NCBI RefSeq assembly: GCF_007830615.1
Contig: NZ_VLLI01000003.1
Location: 124,001 to 188,000, forward strand
DNA: 64,000 nucleotides
Direction: 5' to 3'
Origin: Mucilaginibacter frigoritolerans
Lineage (GTDB): Bacteria > Bacteroidota > Bacteroidia > Sphingobacteriales > Sphingobacteriaceae
The notes under the pieces are model-generated. The model saw only the letters and a list, made by a program, of their open reading frames with translations, did not search any database and was not told where the DNA came from. Below, piece by piece: positions 37,279 through 45,714 of this stretch. Made by a program: the position numbers and the translations under genes. Positions within the stretch are counted from its first letter, which is position 1, and each line of letters opens with the position of its first letter.

Positions 37279-37306
37279 AATTATTGGCAATCGATTGCCA
37301 ATAATT
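37279..37306. promoter_or_regulatory. Perfect 28-bp palindrome, operator candidate
   Basis: The sequence is its own reverse complement over 28 bases, centred on ATCGAT, with core TTGGCAATCGATTGCCAA. There is no loop or T run, so it is unlike a terminator. A symmetric site with a central CG suits a dimeric regulator of LacI type. It lies about 460 nt upstream of susC and 170 nt past the hybrid sensor stop codon. Confidence 0.6.
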
Positions 37307-37403
37307 ATTACTAAGCGGCTTAGGGTTAAGCTTATTATAATATCATAAAGAGTTGGATCTGAGAAACCGGCTTTACAACACGTGCCGGCACTGCTGAGGT
37401 TTT

Positions 37404-37441
37404 AAACCCCATCAAACCCTAAACCCTTCGGAGGGGCTTTT
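37404..37441. repeat. GC-rich hairpin repeat behind the hybrid sensor gene
   Basis: A run of C-rich words ends in a small hairpin (CCCTTCGGAGGGG) followed by TTTT on the plus strand. Its layout resembles the GC-rich repeat at thrA/thrB. It lies 34 nt past the sensor stop codon and may help end that transcript. Confidence 0.45.
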
Positions 37442-37474
37442 ACAGTTTACCGGAAATTCGCGGGCTCAAAAAGG

Positions 37475-40400
37475 CTAGTCTTCCTCTTCTCCGCCAACGC
37501 TTTCCAGGTATTTAGAAGGGATGGTATTAAACTCAGATTTAAAGGTTTTAACAAAGTATTTCTGGCTCTTGAAGCCTACTTTATGGCAAATTTGAGATAT
37601 GGTTAAATGCCCTGTTTCCAGCAATTGTGCGGCCCTTTTTAAACGCATGGAGCGCACAAGTTCGTTAGGGGTTTTACCTGTCATGGCCAGTATTTTTTTA
37701 TAAAGTGTATACCGGCTCACAAATACTTCGCTGCTTAGCTCTTCTACAGAAAAATTAGGATTAGAGATATTGTTATCAATCAATAGTAAAACCTTTTTAA
37801 TAAATGCCTCATCCGGCGATTCGATGTGCATTTCGGTAGGCACGGCTTCCACCTGTTTCTGGTAGGTTTTACGCATGCTCTCCTGCTGACTCAATATATT
37901 TTTAATTTTTGATTGCAGTATCTCGAAGTTAAAAGGCTTGGTCATATAATCACTAGCACCGGTTTCCAAACCTTTCAATTGCTGGTCTTCCCCAATCAAA
38001 GCGGTTAATAATATTACCGGGATGTGAGATGTACGTTTATCGCCTTTAATTTTCATACACAAATCAATGCCATTCATTTCGGGCATACTGATATCGCTCA
38101 CTACTAAGTTAGGGTGCTGGGCAAGTGCCTTTTGCCATCCTTTTTTGCCGTTCTCGGCTTCAATTATATTAAAGGATGCTTTCAGGTTGTCTTTAATGTA
38201 AAACCTGAAATCCTCATTATCCTCAACCAGCAAAATAGTAGGCTTTTTGAGATCCTTGCTTTCTTTTTGGGCGCCATTTTTAGGTTGTTCATCCACCGGT
38301 GAAAAGCCGGCAGAATGGTCTAACTGTAAAAGAGTATCTGTAAATATGTTTTTATCTACTTTAGCTAAAGGTAAAAGCACGGTAAAGCAACTGCCCTCAT
38401 TAAATTCACTTTCAACAAAAATCTCCCCATTGTGCAGTTTAACAAACTCCCTGGTAATGGAAAGCCCTATACCGCTACCCTGATTAAGCATAGAACCCGG
38501 TAAATCATTCTGAAAGAACGGATCAAATATCCGCTCGCGTTTATCTACGGCAATACCTATACCCGTATCAATTACCCTTATTTCCAATTGCGGTTCACCA
38601 GTTTGCTGGTTATCAACCTGGTTAAGCAATACACTTACCTGGCCGCCTTCATGTGTAAATTTATAGGCATTTGAAAGCAGGTTAAACATTATCCGTTCAA
38701 TCTTATCATAATCAAAACTGGTATAATATTCATCTATTTCCGAATCAAAAATAAAGTGTATATGTTTTTGCTCAGCAACATCAGTAAAGGCATAAGAAAG
38801 CTCCTTTATAAAAGCGATAATATCACCGTTTTTTTCATGCAATTTTAATTCCTGGTATTCCATTTTCCTAAAATCAAGCAATTGATTTACCAGGTTAAGT
38901 AACCGTTTTGCATTACGATTTACCAATTGTAATTGTCTTTGAATATCGGGTTCATTAATTTGTTTTAGCAACTTGTCAACAGGTGCCATAATTAATGATA
39001 AGGGAGTCCGGAACTCATGGCTAACATTGGTAAAGAACTTAATTTTCATCAAATCCAACTCGTGCATGCGTTGAGCTTCTTCACGTTCTTTTTCGATAGA
39101 AAACTGTGTGCGTAGTTTTTCTATGCCTCTTCTTCTGAAATAAAACAATCCCCCTACTATCAATACAACATATACCAGATATGCCCAGGTAGTTTTCCAA
39201 AAAGGTGGCAGTATATTTATATGAAGCGTTAATTCTTTGTTATTCCACTGGTCGTTATTGGTTGCCCTTACCTTAAACACATAGTTTCCCGGATCCAAAT
39301 TCGTATAGGTTGCTTTTCTTATTTTATTATCAGCGTTTATCCAATTTTTATCAAATCCCTCCATCATGTACTGATATTTAACCTTATCGGGATTAAAATA
39401 GTTAAGTGATGCAAACTCTATAGAAAATACATTGTCGCTATATTTTAAGCTTAATGAGTTTAATGTTGTAATGGACTTTTGTAATATAACACGGCCATTA
39501 GTTTTTTCGCCAACAGCCAGACTTTGATTAAATACCTCAAAATCGGTAAATACCAGTTGGGGCACATTTTTATTACTGCGGATATTAGCAGGTTTGAAAA
39601 TATTAAAACCATTGCCTCCGCCAAATATCAACTCGCCTTCACGGGTTTTAAATGATGAGTTTTCGGTAAACTCCCGCCCTTGTAAGCCTTCAGTTTCATT
39701 ATAGTTAATGAATTTAAATTTAAGCCCATCCGGATTACGGCTAACCACCAGGTTTGATAATCCATTGGGCGTACTTACCCATATATTGTTTTTATCATAC
39801 TGTTGTATATCTATAACGGTATTATCAGGCAAGCCGTCCTGCTTGTTTATATTGGTAAACTTGCCGGTTTTATAATCAAAAATACTCAGGCCCTCACGGG
39901 TGCTTACCCATATCAGCCCTTCTCTATCCTCCATTATATTATTGGTATTATTATTAATGAGGCTGTTAGGATTTTTCGCATCGTGTATATAATGAATAAA
40001 TTGATGCGTTGCCTTTATTAAAACATCAACCCCGTAAGAAGTTACCACCCACAGATTTTTACGCCTGTCTTCAAGCACACGGCTTACATAATTGGAATGA
40101 ATAGCATTTTCTCTCTGATTGTACACATAATGAGAAAAAATTTGGGTTTTGCTATCCATAATATTAAAGCCTACAGATAACGTTCCTACTATTAAATGAT
40201 GATCTGAATCTTCGGTTATAGCGCAGATTCTGTCTTCAGAAATGCTTCCGGGTACAGCTTCGTTATGCTTGTAATGAGTGAAGGTTTTGCCATCAAAACA
40301 ATCCAACCCGCCAAAATAGGTGCCTATCCATAATTTCTGTGCATGATCAATATACATGCAAACTATTACGTTATTGGTAAGGCTGTTAATATTATTAGGA

Positions 40401-41641
40401 TCGTGCAGATAGGTTTTAAAAGTCCCGTTTTTACGATCGAAATAAGTGAGGCCACCACCATTGGTTCCAATCCATAAATTGCCCAGCTTATCTTCAGCAA
40501 AATTATTAATATCACTAAAGCTTAAACTTTTAGGGTCAGATACCGGGTCGGATAAATGGTGGGTATAGAGCGGGAATTTAATAATACTTTCGTGATAGTA
40601 GCCAACACCTTTTTTATATGATCCAACCCATATAATCCCCGTATTGTCTTTATACATCAGGGTAATACTGTTTTGCCCAATGGTTTTGGCATCGTCTTCC
40701 CGGTTCAGCAGGTATTGGATTTTAAAGTCCTGCTTGTTTAGCATATTCACCCCGCCATGGTCAGTCGCTATCCATACCCTATCTTTATCATCCTGTATTA
40801 CGCTCGAAACAACATCAGTATTTAAATGCGACTGATCGTTCCCTTTATCGATATGCTTAAAAATTCCTTTTTTAAAATTCACATAGTAAACCCCGGCAGA
40901 ATAAGTAGGGACAAATGCCCATATATCATCCTGTTTATCCATATATAATTTATAGGACGCGTTTATTTCATCAGGCAACTTATTAAATATGCGGGCGCGA
41001 TAAGTAATGTGCAAATTGGATGGATCCATACGTTCCAGTATCCCGTTGCGGTAAGTGAGCCATATATTGCCTTTTGAATCCTGAACCAAGTCAGAAACAG
41101 TATTTGAACAGATGGAAGTGGTATCAGTAGCGGAATGCGTAATGTGAATGGTTTTATTGGTTTGAGGATTATATTTATAAACCCCCGATGACGAACGCAA
41201 AAACCAAAAATTACCTGAATGATCTTTTTTTATAGCTGTAATGTATCCATAAGAAATGGAAATTGACTTTAGATATCCGGCAATATCATGACTAAATTTA
41301 TCCGTTTCGGGGTTATAAATATTAAATCCGTTACGGGTTTCAACCCATAATTTATTTTCAGGGCCTTCGGTGATACTCACAATGTAGTCATCATCAAGTG
41401 ATGTACTATCGCTTACGGAGTGCTTAAATATCTTAAATTTATATCCGTCATACCTGTTTAAACCAGACAAGGTACCAAACCACATAAAACCCTTGCTGTC
41501 TTTTAATATGCTGGTTACCTCGTTATGAGACAATCCGTTATTGATATCCAGGTGCGAAAATTGAAACTGATTATTTTGGGCTTTTAAAAAAAAGCTGGTA
41601 AACAGCATTAAAAAGCACATTATCAAAATTTTACATTTCAT
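37475..41641 (-). CDS. Hybrid two-component system regulator (HTCS)
   Basis: This single protein of 1388 residues joins sensor and regulator. In order: a signal peptide (ILIMCFLMLFTSFFLKAQ); about 650 residues of periplasmic propeller repeats (GLSHNEVTSILKDSKGFMWFGT and many similar copies); a Y_Y_Y domain (KVKYQYMMEGFDKNW); a membrane helix near 815-835; a kinase core with His875 in VSHEFRTPLS and an ATPase domain (DTGIGIAVDKRERIFDPFFQ); a receiver with Asp1183 in LVVSDISMPEMNG; and a C-terminal AraC-type HTH. HTCS proteins bind the target oligosaccharide and switch on the neighbouring susCD genes. ATG 41641 starts the signal peptide; an in-frame ATG nine codons upstream is less likely. Confidence 0.95.
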   Translation of the reverse strand: MKCKILIMCFLMLFTSFFLKAQNNQFQFSHLDINNGLSHNEVTSILKDSKGFMWFGTLSGLNRYDGYKFKIFKHSVSDSTSLDDDYIVSITEGPENKLWVETRNGFNIYNPETDKFSHDIAGYLKSISISYGYITAIKKDHSGNFWFLRSSSGVYKYNPQTNKTIHITHSATDTTSICSNTVSDLVQDSKGNIWLTYRNGILERMDPSNLHITYRARIFNKLPDEINASYKLYMDKQDDIWAFVPTYSAGVYYVNFKKGIFKHIDKGNDQSHLNTDVVSSVIQDDKDRVWIATDHGGVNMLNKQDFKIQYLLNREDDAKTIGQNSITLMYKDNTGIIWVGSYKKGVGYYHESIIKFPLYTHHLSDPVSDPKSLSFSDINNFAEDKLGNLWIGTNGGGLTYFDRKNGTFKTYLHDPNNINSLTNNVIVCMYIDHAQKLWIGTYFGGLDCFDGKTFTHYKHNEAVPGSISEDRICAITEDSDHHLIVGTLSVGFNIMDSKTQIFSHYVYNQRENAIHSNYVSRVLEDRRKNLWVVTSYGVDVLIKATHQFIHYIHDAKNPNSLINNNTNNIMEDREGLIWVSTREGLSIFDYKTGKFTNINKQDGLPDNTVIDIQQYDKNNIWVSTPNGLSNLVVSRNPDGLKFKFINYNETEGLQGREFTENSSFKTREGELIFGGGNGFNIFKPANIRSNKNVPQLVFTDFEVFNQSLAVGEKTNGRVILQKSITTLNSLSLKYSDNVFSIEFASLNYFNPDKVKYQYMMEGFDKNWINADNKIRKATYTNLDPGNYVFKVRATNNDQWNNKELTLHINILPPFWKTTWAYLVYVVLIVGGLFYFRRRGIEKLRTQFSIEKEREEAQRMHELDLMKIKFFTNVSHEFRTPLSLIMAPVDKLLKQINEPDIQRQLQLVNRNAKRLLNLVNQLLDFRKMEYQELKLHEKNGDIIAFIKELSYAFTDVAEQKHIHFIFDSEIDEYYTSFDYDKIERIMFNLLSNAYKFTHEGGQVSVLLNQVDNQQTGEPQLEIRVIDTGIGIAVDKRERIFDPFFQNDLPGSMLNQGSGIGLSITREFVKLHNGEIFVESEFNEGSCFTVLLPLAKVDKNIFTDTLLQLDHSAGFSPVDEQPKNGAQKESKDLKKPTILLVEDNEDFRFYIKDNLKASFNIIEAENGKKGWQKALAQHPNLVVSDISMPEMNGIDLCMKIKGDKRTSHIPVILLTALIGEDQQLKGLETGASDYMTKPFNFEILQSKIKNILSQQESMRKTYQKQVEAVPTEMHIESPDEAFIKKVLLLIDNNISNPNFSVEELSSEVFVSRYTLYKKILAMTGKTPNELVRSMRLKRAAQLLETGHLTISQICHKVGFKSQKYFVKTFKSEFNTIPSKYLESVGGEEED

Positions 41642-42129
41642 GGATGTATTTTTTAGCACAGGAATCAATTATTTAGATCAATATAACTTAGGTTTGCACC
41701 GTAAAAGCAGTGCTGTAAGCTCAAATTTAACTGAATTCATACTTTATTATTTATAAAGATGATAGAATTTACTATGATTTTGTTGTTACAAAAAGCGTTG
41801 TAAATAATAAGAGCAGATTGTTTTCTGCAAGAAGTCAGCTTATAATTGGCAAACAGTCAAAAGTAACTGCAAATGGAAAGCAAGATATAATATTATTTTT
41901 ACATTTAATGATTGATAATTAACCATTGTTATTTAACAACATACTTAATTAAATCATAATCAACAAATTACATTTTACGCTAGTGATACTATTATTACAG
42001 ATTAATTAAAATCATTAAAAGGTTTGCGTTCAACATTTATCATCGTAAGGGATATCCAGGTACTCAAACAAACAACTTATTAATTTTTTTGTAGTTAGCA
42101 CATGTTATATTAATATTTAAAAAAGATTA
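41642..42129. other. Divergent gap between the hybrid sensor and the Mla operon
   Basis: These 488 nt are very AT-rich and hold no convincing gene or structured RNA. Promoters for both directions must lie here, but no full TAnnTTTG match was found. Confidence 0.5.
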
Positions 42130-42939
42130 ATGGATTCAGTAAGCGACCAAACAACACCTGAATATAAAAAACAGTCGACCTTTAAAAAAAAGCTCTACAA
42201 TTTTTTTGCCGAGGTTTACAAAATTCACTTGTTCATAGTCCGCTTTTTTAAAGAAGCATTTATGCCTCCTTTTGAATTTAAAGAGGTAATAAGGCAATGC
42301 TATGAAGTAGGCGTCAGATCGTTCACCCTGATTACCGTAACCGGTTTTATTGTGGGGCTGATATTTACCAAGCAATCGCGCCCATCACTGATCACATTTG
42401 GCGCAACGTCCTGGTTACCATCACTGGTTTCAATAGCCATAATGAGGGCACTTGCACCACTGGTAACAGCATTGATTGCTTCGGGCAAAGTAGGATCAAG
42501 TATCGGTGCCGAGCTGGGCTCCATGCGGGTAACCGAACAAATTGATGCTATGGAAGTATCGGGCACCAAACCTTTCAAATTTTTGGTTTGCACACGTGTG
42601 CTGGCTACTACCATTACTATTCCTATTTTGGCTACTTATACCGGCTTTATTGGTTTACTGGGCGGTTATTTAAATGTTGCCATGAACGAGGGAACCAGCT
42701 ATACCACCTTTATGCAACAGGTTTTTCAACCATTGGTATACCTTGATTTTACAGCATCCTTAATTAAATCCATCGTATTTGGTTTCACCATAGGGATAGT
42801 GGGCTGCTACCAGGGCTATTATTCAAATAAAGGAACCGAAGGTGTGGGTAAAGCGGCAAACGGAGCTGTAGTTACTGCCATGTTTTTGGTGTTTATAGAA
42901 GAAATTATTATTGTTCAGATAGCCAGCAACTTTCGCTAA
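42130..42939 (+). CDS. mlaE: MlaE-family ABC transporter permease
   Basis: This 269-residue inner-membrane permease of phospholipid transport has five or so membrane helices. Family motifs include FTLITVTGFIVGLIFTKQ, SGKVGSSIGAELGSMRVTEQIDAMEVSG and IVFGFTIGIVGCYQGYYSNKG. The N-terminal 50 residues are polar. The ATPase gene follows after 16 nt and the MCE-domain gene after that, giving the core of an Mla complex that moves lipids between the membranes. No MlaB- or MlaC-type gene is adjacent, as is usual for Bacteroidetes. Confidence 0.93.
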   Translation: MDSVSDQTTPEYKKQSTFKKKLYNFFAEVYKIHLFIVRFFKEAFMPPFEFKEVIRQCYEVGVRSFTLITVTGFIVGLIFTKQSRPSLITFGATSWLPSLVSIAIMRALAPLVTALIASGKVGSSIGAELGSMRVTEQIDAMEVSGTKPFKFLVCTRVLATTITIPILATYTGFIGLLGGYLNVAMNEGTSYTTFMQQVFQPLVYLDFTASLIKSIVFGFTIGIVGCYQGYYSNKGTEGVGKAANGAVVTAMFLVFIEEIIIVQIASNFR

Positions 42940-42955
42940 CAGTGGTATAAACATT

Positions 42956-43729
42956 ATGGAAAAAGCAAAAGTTGAAATAGATTATAATAATGAAGTAATA
43001 AGGATCAGAGGATTGAAAAAATCCTTCGAGGACTTTGCCGTGCTCCGGGGTATTGATCTGGATCTGTATCAGGGCGAAAACCTGGTGGTATTGGGTCGTT
43101 CGGGCACCGGAAAATCTGTACTAATCAAGCTGATATCAGGACTATTAAAACCTGATCATGGCACTATTGAGGTATTAGGGCAGGAAGTAAACAACATCAG
43201 CGATAAAAACTTACAGGAATTGCGGATAAGAATAGGGTTTTCTTTTCAGAACAGTGCCCTGTATGATAGTATGACAGTGCGTAAGAACCTGGAATTCCCT
43301 TTGGTTCGTAACCGTAAAGGTATATCGCGCAAAGAAATTGATATCGCTGTTGAAACGGTGCTTGAAGCCGTTGGCCTTTCGCAGACCATTAACCAAATGC
43401 CGTCTGAACTTTCGGGCGGACAGCGCAAGAGGATTGGCATTGCCCGTACTTTGATATTAAATCCGGAAATAATGCTTTATGATGAGCCTACAGCAGGCCT
43501 TGATCCTATTACCTGTATTGAGATCAATGATTTGATTAATGAGGTACAGCAACGATACAAAACATCATCCATTATTATAACGCACGATTTAACCTGTGCA
43601 AAATCAACCGGCGACCGTATAGCCATGTTACTCGATGGCCAATTTCAGCGTGAAGGCACTTTTGAGGAGGTTTTCGATACAAATGACCCAAGGGTTAAAC
43701 CATTTTTTGATTACAACTTTATAAAATAG
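42956..43729 (+). CDS. mlaF: MlaF-family ABC transporter ATP-binding protein
   Basis: This 257-residue ATPase powers the MlaE permease. The Walker A motif is VVLGRSGTGKSVLIK, the Q loop is in IGFSFQNSALYDSM, the signature is LSGGQRKRIGIARTL, Walker B is IMLYDEPTAGLDP, and the switch His is in IIITHDL. It lies between mlaE (16 nt) and the MCE gene (18 nt) in one operon. Confidence 0.95.
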   Translation: MEKAKVEIDYNNEVIRIRGLKKSFEDFAVLRGIDLDLYQGENLVVLGRSGTGKSVLIKLISGLLKPDHGTIEVLGQEVNNISDKNLQELRIRIGFSFQNSALYDSMTVRKNLEFPLVRNRKGISRKEIDIAVETVLEAVGLSQTINQMPSELSGGQRKRIGIARTLILNPEIMLYDEPTAGLDPITCIEINDLINEVQQRYKTSSIIITHDLTCAKSTGDRIAMLLDGQFQREGTFEEVFDTNDPRVKPFFDYNFIK

Positions 43730-43747
43730 ACATTTACAATATACATT

Positions 43748-44743
43748 ATGGCTTCAGGAGATAATAAAAGGGCAATTACAGTGGGCATATTTTTATCGCT
43801 CGGACTTGTAATTTTTATTCTGGGGGTTTTTACCCTTGGCGGCCAGCAAAAAAGCTTTGAAAAAAACATACATATCAGCGCCGTTTTTGATGACGTTTCC
43901 GGATTAAAAAAGGGAAATGACGTGTGGTTTTCTGGTGTGAAGGTGGGTACCATCAGCAGTATTAAATTTGTGGGGATATCACAGGTTGATGTAAAAATGC
44001 GGATTGACGAAAGTACGCAGCAATATATTCACCGCAACTCAGGAGTAAAGATCAGTTCTGATGGATTTATTGGTAACAAGATCATCGTTATAGATGGTGG
44101 CAGCCCGCAAGCGCCTGTAGTGCAGGAAGGGGATGTTTTACAAGCTGAAAAGTTAACCTCTACCGACGATATTATTAAAACGCTTCAACAAAACAACCAA
44201 AATCTATTGGCCATAACCACTGATTTTAAGTTGTTAAGCCACAAAATTTTGCAGGGAAAAGGCACCGTTGGCACTTTGCTTGCCGATAGCCTGATGGGCG
44301 AACAATTACGCAAATCAATGACTAACTTACAGGCAGCAACCTCCAGCGCAGCACACCTGGCTGTTGAATTAGACAGATTCAGTAATAAAATGAATACCAA
44401 GGGCGGCTTTGCAGATAAATTATTAACTGATACAGCAACCTTTAACCGTATTAAGGGAGCGGTTACTCAACTACAGGTTGCAGCAAACAATGCATCAGTA
44501 CTTACCGAAAACTTAAATAAGGCCAGCAATAAATTAAACAGTACCGATAATGCGATAGGTGTGTTACTGAACGATCCGAAAGGTGCAGTACAGGTGCAAA
44601 CTACTTTAAACAATCTTCAGCAAAGTTCAGTAAAGCTCAATGAGGATCTGGAAGCGGCTCAGCATAACTTTTTGCTTAAAGGCTTCTTCAAGTCAAAAGA
44701 AAAAGCGAAACAGGATAGTATTAAAGCTGCAAACAAGAAGTAG
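43748..44743 (+). CDS. mlaD: MlaD-family MCE-domain lipid-binding protein
   Basis: This 331-residue protein has one N-terminal membrane helix (AITVGIFLSLGLVIFILGVFTL). An MCE domain follows near residues 38-120 (ISAVFDDVSGLKKGNDVWFSGVKVGTISSI; SDGFIGNKIIVIDGG). A long C-terminal region of helical, Gln/Asn/Ala-rich repeats (LQVAANNASVLTENLNKASN) probably spans the periplasm. It is the periplasmic lipid-binding part of the Mla system with the two preceding genes. A strong terminator follows. Confidence 0.92.
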   Translation: MASGDNKRAITVGIFLSLGLVIFILGVFTLGGQQKSFEKNIHISAVFDDVSGLKKGNDVWFSGVKVGTISSIKFVGISQVDVKMRIDESTQQYIHRNSGVKISSDGFIGNKIIVIDGGSPQAPVVQEGDVLQAEKLTSTDDIIKTLQQNNQNLLAITTDFKLLSHKILQGKGTVGTLLADSLMGEQLRKSMTNLQAATSSAAHLAVELDRFSNKMNTKGGFADKLLTDTATFNRIKGAVTQLQVAANNASVLTENLNKASNKLNSTDNAIGVLLNDPKGAVQVQTTLNNLQQSSVKLNEDLEAAQHNFLLKGFFKSKEKAKQDSIKAANKK

Positions 44744-44770
44744 TTTTTCTGGATCTGGAATAAAGAGTTT

Positions 44771-44813
44771 ACGGAATAAGATATAATCAACGTTATATCT
44801 TATTCCGTTTTTA
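44771..44813. terminator. Strong terminator of the Mla operon
   Basis: A perfect 16-bp stem (44771-44786 with 44793-44808, starting ACGGAATAAG) closes a 6-nt loop and is followed by TTTTATTTT. It lies between convergent stop codons, so it may act in both directions. Confidence 0.92.
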
Positions 44814-44815
44814 TT

Positions 44816-45565
44816 TTACTGCTGAAATAGCTGCCCGGCTTTACGTTCATCATCAGAAAGTTTGAGCCATTTCTGATAACAATCATTTAAATAGGAAAGC
44901 AGGTTAAAATCTTTATTGTTATACGTTTTAACATCGGGTATGTACAGCAAAATAAAGTTGTCCATATCCTTACCTTTTAAAGGCACATACTTGCTAATAT
45001 TATCCGCCGAAAAAGTTTTTATGATTTCCTCATTTACCTCGCGATCCTCTTCTTTTTGGGCAGCCTTCTTTTTATCCTTGTCATCTTTAGTAAAATAATG
45101 CAACCTCAGGATTACGCCCCCATTGTAATTACCATCCTTATCCCGCTGGGGCACCGCTGTTTGTCCATGAAATAGTGGATCGAAATAGGCCATATTTTTA
45201 TCTGCCACTCCGGTGCGGCCACTACTATCCCTAATGGTAACATCCTTCAGCATGGTGCTTTGCAGCTGTAAAAATATCTCCTTATCATGCATGTCGGTAA
45301 GCAATAAGGTGTCGGGAGCGTAACTGAATTTTTTAAATACCAGTAAATCACCAACCTTAGCCGCAATACTAAAGCGGCCATCATCACCCGTAATATTTTT
45401 CAGCTTGTTGCTCAAATTTTCAACAATTACGCCGTGTAATACAATACGGGTTTTGTTTTCCAGTACGCGGCCGTTAAAAACAGTTTGGGCATGCAAGGTA
45501 ACAGCGCAGCAAATACAACAAAAAAGAATCAATAAACTCCGGAGCATTTGTAAATATAATTTCAA
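44816..45565 (-). CDS. Exported protein with carboxypeptidase-regulatory-like domain
   Basis: This 249-residue protein has a signal peptide (ILFCCICCAVTLHAQ). A beta-sandwich of the CarboxypepD_reg type follows (VFNGRVLENKTRIVLHGVIVENL, NITGDDGRFSIAAKVGDLLVFKKFSY). The second half is charged and helical (DDKDKKKAAQKEEDREVNEE). It resembles the small proteins in Bacteroidetes that carry only the plug-like regulatory domain without a TonB barrel. Function unknown. An alternative ATG lies six codons downstream. Confidence 0.8.
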   Translation of the reverse strand: MKLYLQMLRSLLILFCCICCAVTLHAQTVFNGRVLENKTRIVLHGVIVENLSNKLKNITGDDGRFSIAAKVGDLLVFKKFSYAPDTLLLTDMHDKEIFLQLQSTMLKDVTIRDSSGRTGVADKNMAYFDPLFHGQTAVPQRDKDGNYNGGVILRLHYFTKDDKDKKKAAQKEEDREVNEEIIKTFSADNISKYVPLKGKDMDNFILLYIPDVKTYNNKDFNLLSYLNDCYQKWLKLSDDERKAGQLFQQ

Positions 45566-45654
45566 ACTTCAAAAATGCGAATAGTTATAACATTATTTAA
45601 CATTTATGTTGGAGATTGATTTTGCTAAAGAGGAAATAAGTAACCAAAAGAAAA

Positions 45655-45686
45655 AGCCTTCAAGAGCTTTGAGACTCCTGAAGGCT
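45655..45686 (-). terminator. Terminator of the SPFH gene
   Basis: AGCCTTCA and TGAAGGCT pair, with an inner TCAA/TTGA pairing. On the minus strand the hairpin is followed by TTTTTC. It lies 28 nt past the SPFH stop codon. Confidence 0.8.
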
Positions 45687-45714
45687 AACGTTAGGATTAA
45701 CTATTTATCAATAA

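Larger units (their letters stand above)
36816..37474. other. Regulatory gap between the hybrid sensor gene and susC
   Basis: These 659 nt hold no gene. Visible elements are the 28-bp palindrome at 37279-37306; GCACAAATGTCA at 37111-37122 with a near inverted copy at 37200-37211; further GCACA words near 36944 and 37034; and a GC-rich hairpin repeat at 37404-37441 behind the sensor gene. The susC promoter must lie here, but no full TAnnTTTG box was found on the minus strand. Confidence 0.6.

Noticed and set aside
37279..37306. The 28-bp palindrome as a terminator
   Set aside because: It has no loop and no T run, and lies 170 nt past the nearest stop codon; an operator fits better.
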